From Mucilaginibacter sp. PAMB04168 (lineage in GTDB: Bacteria > Bacteroidota > Bacteroidia > Sphingobacteriales > Sphingobacteriaceae), in contig NZ_CP155079.2 of NCBI RefSeq assembly GCF_039634365.2, forward strand, positions 4,092,001-4,156,000: a stretch of 64,000 nucleotides of DNA. The letters run 5' to 3'. How positions within the stretch are numbered: the stretch's first letter is position 1; each line of letters begins with the position of its first letter. This document shows, in pieces, positions 61,419 through 64,000 of the stretch. The position numbers and the translations under genes were made by a program. The notes under the pieces were generated by a model. That model had not been told where the DNA came from. It ran no database searches and was given only the letters and a program-made list of their open reading frames with translations.

Positions 61419-61980
61419 TGTTAGTAGGATTTTGATTTTTAAATGGTAAACCAAACTGTTTAAGCAACTCTAGTGCTTCAACATCATTTGTTGCCGAAGT
61501 TACAAAGGTAATATCCATACCCTGAATTTTGTTGATCTTGTCAATGTTAATTTCAGGGAAAATGATTTGCTCGGTGATACCTAATGTATAGTTACCTTTT
61601 CCGTCAAATCCTTTATCGTTGATACCTTTGAAATCACGAATACGTGGCAGGGCAACAGCAATCAAACGATCTAAGAACTCGTACATGTTGTTGTCACGTA
61701 AAGTAACACGTACACCTACAGGCATACCTTTACGTAATTTAAAGTTCGAGATATCTTTCTTAGATTTCGAAGCAACTGGTTTTTGACCGGTAATAGTTGC
61801 CAGTTCAGCAATTGTAGTATCAATCAGTTTCTTATCAGTTGTAGCAGCACCAACACCCTGGTTGATTGCAATTTTCTCCAACTTAGGAACCTGCATTACG
61901 CTTTTGTACTGAAATTTATCTTTCAGTGCGGTACGGATCTCCTCTTTGTATTTGGATTTTAATCTTGGAACGTAAGACAT
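61411..61980 (-). CDS. rplE: Ribosomal protein L5
   Basis: The 189-residue protein has VPKLEKIAINQGVGAATTDKK, the RKGMPVGVRVTLRDNNMYEFLDRLIAVALPRIRDFKG block and the EQIIFPEINIDKI segment, standard for L5, which binds 5S rRNA. It overlaps rpsN by 8 bp and shares one base with the rplX stop (TAATG). Confidence 0.99.
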   Translation of the reverse strand: MSYVPRLKSKYKEEIRTALKDKFQYKSVMQVPKLEKIAINQGVGAATTDKKLIDTTIAELATITGQKPVASKSKKDISNFKLRKGMPVGVRVTLRDNNMYEFLDRLIAVALPRIRDFKGINDKGFDGKGNYTLGITEQIIFPEINIDKINKIQGMDITFVTSATNDVEALELLKQFGLPFKNQNPTNNG

Positions 61981-62312
61981 TATTTAATTTCCTCCCCTGA
62001 TTTTTTTGATACTCTAACTAATTTACCAGCATCATTCTTTTTACGACCAACACGGGTAGTTTCTCCTGATTTAGGATCAACTAATGCCAGGTTAGAGATA
62101 TGAATAGCGGCTTCCTTTTTTACAATACCACCGTTAGGGTTGGCTGCATTGGGCTTAGTGTGTTTAGATATCATGTTGACACCTTCAATCACCGCGCGGT
62201 TTTTATCGATTATGATTTCGGTAACCTTACCTTGCTGACCTTTTGAATCACCGGCAATAACCTTAACCAGGTCACCTTTACGGATCTTTAATTTTACTTT
62301 TTTGTTTTCCAT
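61980..62312 (-). CDS. rplX: Ribosomal protein L24
   Basis: The 110-residue KOW-domain protein has KIRKGDLVKVIAGDSKGQQGKVTEIIIDKNRAVIEGVNMISKHTKPN, the L24 core. Its stop shares one base with the rplE start. It is an early assembly protein of the 50S subunit. Confidence 0.99.
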   Translation of the reverse strand: MENKKVKLKIRKGDLVKVIAGDSKGQQGKVTEIIIDKNRAVIEGVNMISKHTKPNAANPNGGIVKKEAAIHISNLALVDPKSGETTRVGRKKNDAGKLVRVSKKSGEEIK

Positions 62313-62313
62313 G

Positions 62314-62682
62314 TTACAATACCTCCGGTGCTAATGATACAATTTTCATGAATTGTTTCTCGCGTAACTCTCTTGCTACCGGACCGAAGATACGTGTGCC
62401 ACGAGGCTCATCCTGGTTGTTTAACAAAACAGCTGCGTTATCGTCGAAACGGATATAAGAACCGTCTTTACGGCGAACCTCTTTTTTGGTTCTTACAACT
62501 ACGGCTTTTGATACAGTACCCTTTTTAACGTTACCTGATGGTATAGCGCTCTTTACAGTTACTACAATTTTATCGCCAACAGAGGCATAGCGCTTAGCTG
62601 TACCGCCTAATACGCGGATAACCAGCACTTCTTTAGCACCACTGTTATCAGCTACATTTAATCTCGATTCCTGTTGTACCAT
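62314..62682 (-). CDS. rplN: Ribosomal protein L14
   Basis: The 122-residue protein begins VQQESRLNVADNSGAKEVLVIRVLGG and has the FDDNAAVLLNNQDEPRGTRIFGPVARELR block, both L14 signatures. It lies one base before rplX. Confidence 0.99.
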   Translation of the reverse strand: MVQQESRLNVADNSGAKEVLVIRVLGGTAKRYASVGDKIVVTVKSAIPSGNVKKGTVSKAVVVRTKKEVRRKDGSYIRFDDNAAVLLNNQDEPRGTRIFGPVARELREKQFMKIVSLAPEVL

Positions 62683-62683
62683 C

Positions 62684-62938
62684 TTATTTAGCCCTTTCTA
62701 AAATTTGAACTAATCTCCAGTTTTTATTTTTGCTCAGTGGGCGTGTTTCCATAATCAATACGGTATCACCAATACCACAGGTATTAGCTTCGTCATGAGC
62801 CATGAACTTGGCAGTTTTGTTTACGAACTTACCGTAGATAGGGTGTTTTACTTTCCTTTCTACTGCAACCACGATAGATTTATCCATCTTGTTGCTTACT
62901 ACCAGTCCGGTACGTGTTTTTCTTAAATTTCTTTCCAT
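62684..62938 (-). CDS. rpsQ: Ribosomal protein S17
   Basis: The 84-residue OB-fold protein has RKTRTGLVVSNKMDKSIVVAVERKVKHPIYGKFV and DTVLIMETRPLSKNKNWRL, S17 hallmarks. It lies one base before rplN. Confidence 0.99.
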   Translation of the reverse strand: MERNLRKTRTGLVVSNKMDKSIVVAVERKVKHPIYGKFVNKTAKFMAHDEANTCGIGDTVLIMETRPLSKNKNWRLVQILERAK

Positions 62939-62954
62939 TGTTTCGACGCTTAAA

Positions 62955-63164
62955 TTATTGCTGTTCAGAAGCTGACGCCGCTTTACGCTTGGTTAATTCA
63001 GTATTTAAACGAGCAACTTCCTTACGTACATTTTTAATACGGATAGGATTCTCTATCGCCGAAACTGCATGTGCAAATTTCAGTTTGGTAAGATTAGTTT
63101 TTTCCTCGCCAATTTTAGCAACCAACTCTTCAGTTGACAGCGCTGATATTTCTGAGCTTTTCAT
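62955..63164 (-). CDS. rpmC: Ribosomal protein L29
   Basis: The 69-residue helical protein (MKSSEISALSTEELVAKIGE, with NLTKLKFAHAVSAIENPIRIKNVRKEVARLNTEL) is L29, near the exit tunnel. It lies between rplP and rpsQ. Confidence 0.99.
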   Translation of the reverse strand: MKSSEISALSTEELVAKIGEEKTNLTKLKFAHAVSAIENPIRIKNVRKEVARLNTELTKRKAASASEQQ

Positions 63165-63239
63165 TTTGTGTGAGTTTTGAACAGTGAGAGGTAAGTTGGA
63201 TGCTTACGTCACGCTTCTTTCTTTTGTTATTATATTTCA

Positions 63240-63290
63240 GGTTACAGGTTGCAAGCTCTTTACGCAACTCACAACTTACAACCTGTAAAC
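63240..63290. repeat. 16-bp inverted repeat between rplP and rpmC
   Basis: Arms 63240-63255 (GGTTACAGGTTGCAAG) and 63275-63290 pair with two mismatches around a 19-base loop in the 129-base rplP-rpmC gap. There is no T-tract. It resembles a dispersed palindromic element. Confidence 0.65.
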
Positions 63291-63293
63291 TTA

Positions 63294-63716
63294 CTATGCT
63301 TCTACGTAATCCCTACGTACTACAAATTTTGTTTGAATTGGCAGTTTTTGTGCAGCCAAACGAAGTGCTTCTTTAGCAACTTCTAATGGCACACCTTCTG
63401 CTTCAAAGATGATCCTGCCGGGGCGTACAACCGCTACCCAGTATTCCGGAGCACCTTTACCTTTACCCATACGTACCTCTGCAGGTTTTTTAGTTACGGG
63501 TTTGTCAGGAAATATCCTGATCCACACCTGGCCTTCACGTTTCATAAAACGTGTTACAGCGATACGTGCAGCCTCGATCTGACGGCTGGTAATCCAGGCC
63601 GGCTCGAGTGATTTTATACCGAAAGATCCGAATGAAAGCTCAGCACCACGAGTGGCGGCACCTTTCATTCTGCCTTTTTGCATCTTTCTGAACTTCGTTC
63701 TTTTTGGCTGTAGCAT
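63294..63716 (-). CDS. rplP: Ribosomal protein L16
   Basis: The 140-residue protein begins LQPKRTKFRKMQKGRMKGAATRGAELSFG and has ITSRQIEAARIAVTRFMKREGQVWIRIFPDKPVTKKPAEVRMGKGKG, the L16 core next to the peptidyl-transferase centre. It follows rpsC by 48 bases. Confidence 0.99.
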   Translation of the reverse strand: MLQPKRTKFRKMQKGRMKGAATRGAELSFGSFGIKSLEPAWITSRQIEAARIAVTRFMKREGQVWIRIFPDKPVTKKPAEVRMGKGKGAPEYWVAVVRPGRIIFEAEGVPLEVAKEALRLAAQKLPIQTKFVVRRDYVEA

Positions 63717-63764
63717 TTTATTAGCTTATTATATCTAAACGATGTCTGTCTCGACTTTGATTAA

Positions 63765-64000
63765 TTATCTGTTTCCGCCCGGACGGTTACCACCACCCTG
63801 ACGATTTTGGCCACCTGGACGGTTGTTGTTACCACCACCACGCTGGTTGCTGTTGTTACCACCTCTGCGGTCACCACCACCACCTTGACGACGGTCACCA
63901 CCACCACGGCGATCACCACCACGCTCGTTGCCAAATGCGGCTGCGCCTTCCGGACGACCACCACGGCCACTTGCGCTGCTGGTTGAACCTATGTTTGGAG
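63765..64000 (-). CDS. rpsC: Ribosomal protein S3, C-terminal end with RGG-rich tail (cut by window)
   Basis: The frame before the stop at 63765-63767 encodes 77 residues from PNIGSTSSASGRGG to NRPGGNR. Position just upstream of rplP and the PNIGS-type junction fit S3, whose core lies beyond the window edge. The visible tail holds repeated GRGG, ERGGDRRGGGDRR and GGNN units: mostly Gly, Arg, Asn and Gln with few hydrophobic residues, so disordered and basic. A Val-rich frame in the same DNA is a shadow of this codon-repetitive tail. Confidence 0.85.
   Translation of the reverse strand, partial: PNIGSTSSASGRGGRPEGAAAFGNERGGDRRGGGDRRQGGGGDRRGGNNSNQRGGGNNNRPGGQNRQGGGNRPGGNR

Noticed and set aside
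63761..63970. Val-rich 69-codon minus-strand frame at the window end
   Set aside because: It is a shifted reading of the GGT/CGT repeats in the S3 tail; the S3 frame is the one that reaches a natural stop in operon position.
1..64000. tRNA, rRNA, CRISPR array, prophage or insertion sequence
   Set aside because: I looked for cloverleaf-like stretches, spaced direct repeats and transposase or integrase motifs and found none.

Overview
The window looks like chromosome of a Bacteroidota species, most likely in the Sphingobacteriaceae (Mucilaginibacter/Pedobacter-like). Supporting signs are the recurrent TAnnTTTG -7 promoter boxes, weak or absent Shine-Dalgarno sites, C-terminally extended L17 and S3, a type II (eukaryote-like) glutamine synthetase, and Bacteroidota families such as DUF2490, DUF3891, LytTR/LytS pairs and a POTRA-less Omp85 barrel. 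The genus is inferred from these traits; no 16S rRNA gene, tRNA, CRISPR array, prophage or insertion sequence was seen.

Left part (1-13.4 kb): the end of an ABC-2 permease, a DUF2490 barrel protein and enolase. Then come a stand-alone response regulator, an ABM-type monooxygenase, thymidine kinase, a Pro/Glu-rich protein of unknown role, a DUF3891 protein and an exported unknown protein. On the minus strand follows an envelope-sensing block: a LiaF-like membrane protein, an unannotated 26-residue membrane peptide, a LytS-type histidine kinase and a LytTR regulator. A diheme cytochrome c and the agmatine-to-putrescine pair aguA/aguB close this part.

Middle (13.5-31 kb): a flippase-like membrane protein, an SDR, a DoxX-like protein, and a divergent NmrA-like/MarR pair that shares a perfect 12-bp palindrome. 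Next are a conserved 492-residue protein I cannot assign, an Omp85-like barrel, a TauE/DUF1634 exporter pair, an alpha/beta hydrolase, a DinB protein, an M28 peptidase, an SRPBCC protein, a UbiD-like decarboxylase, an FtsB/DivIC protein and a DEAD-box helicase.

30.5-52.3 kb: beta-carbonic anhydrase, a three-gene TolC/HlyD/ABC-membrane-domain exporter that lacks any ATPase domain, and a SulP anion transporter. Then GNAT, M42 peptidase, nucleotidyltransferase, NlpC/P60, FGGY kinase, GH31 alpha-glucosidase, glutamine synthetase and DnaK. The last two have sigma-54-like elements upstream. A lipoprotein, a second GNAT, a Crp/Fnr regulator with an AhpD-like gene, and an acyltransferase complete this part.

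52.4-64 kb: the spc/alpha ribosomal superoperon, read on the minus strand from rpsC (cut by the window end) to rplQ. It includes secY, map, infA and rpoA, plus rpmJ and rpmD, which are short enough to be missed. Several of its gaps hold palindromic repeats. S3 ends in an RGG/Asn-rich tail, and S4, S14 and L36 are zinc-free forms.
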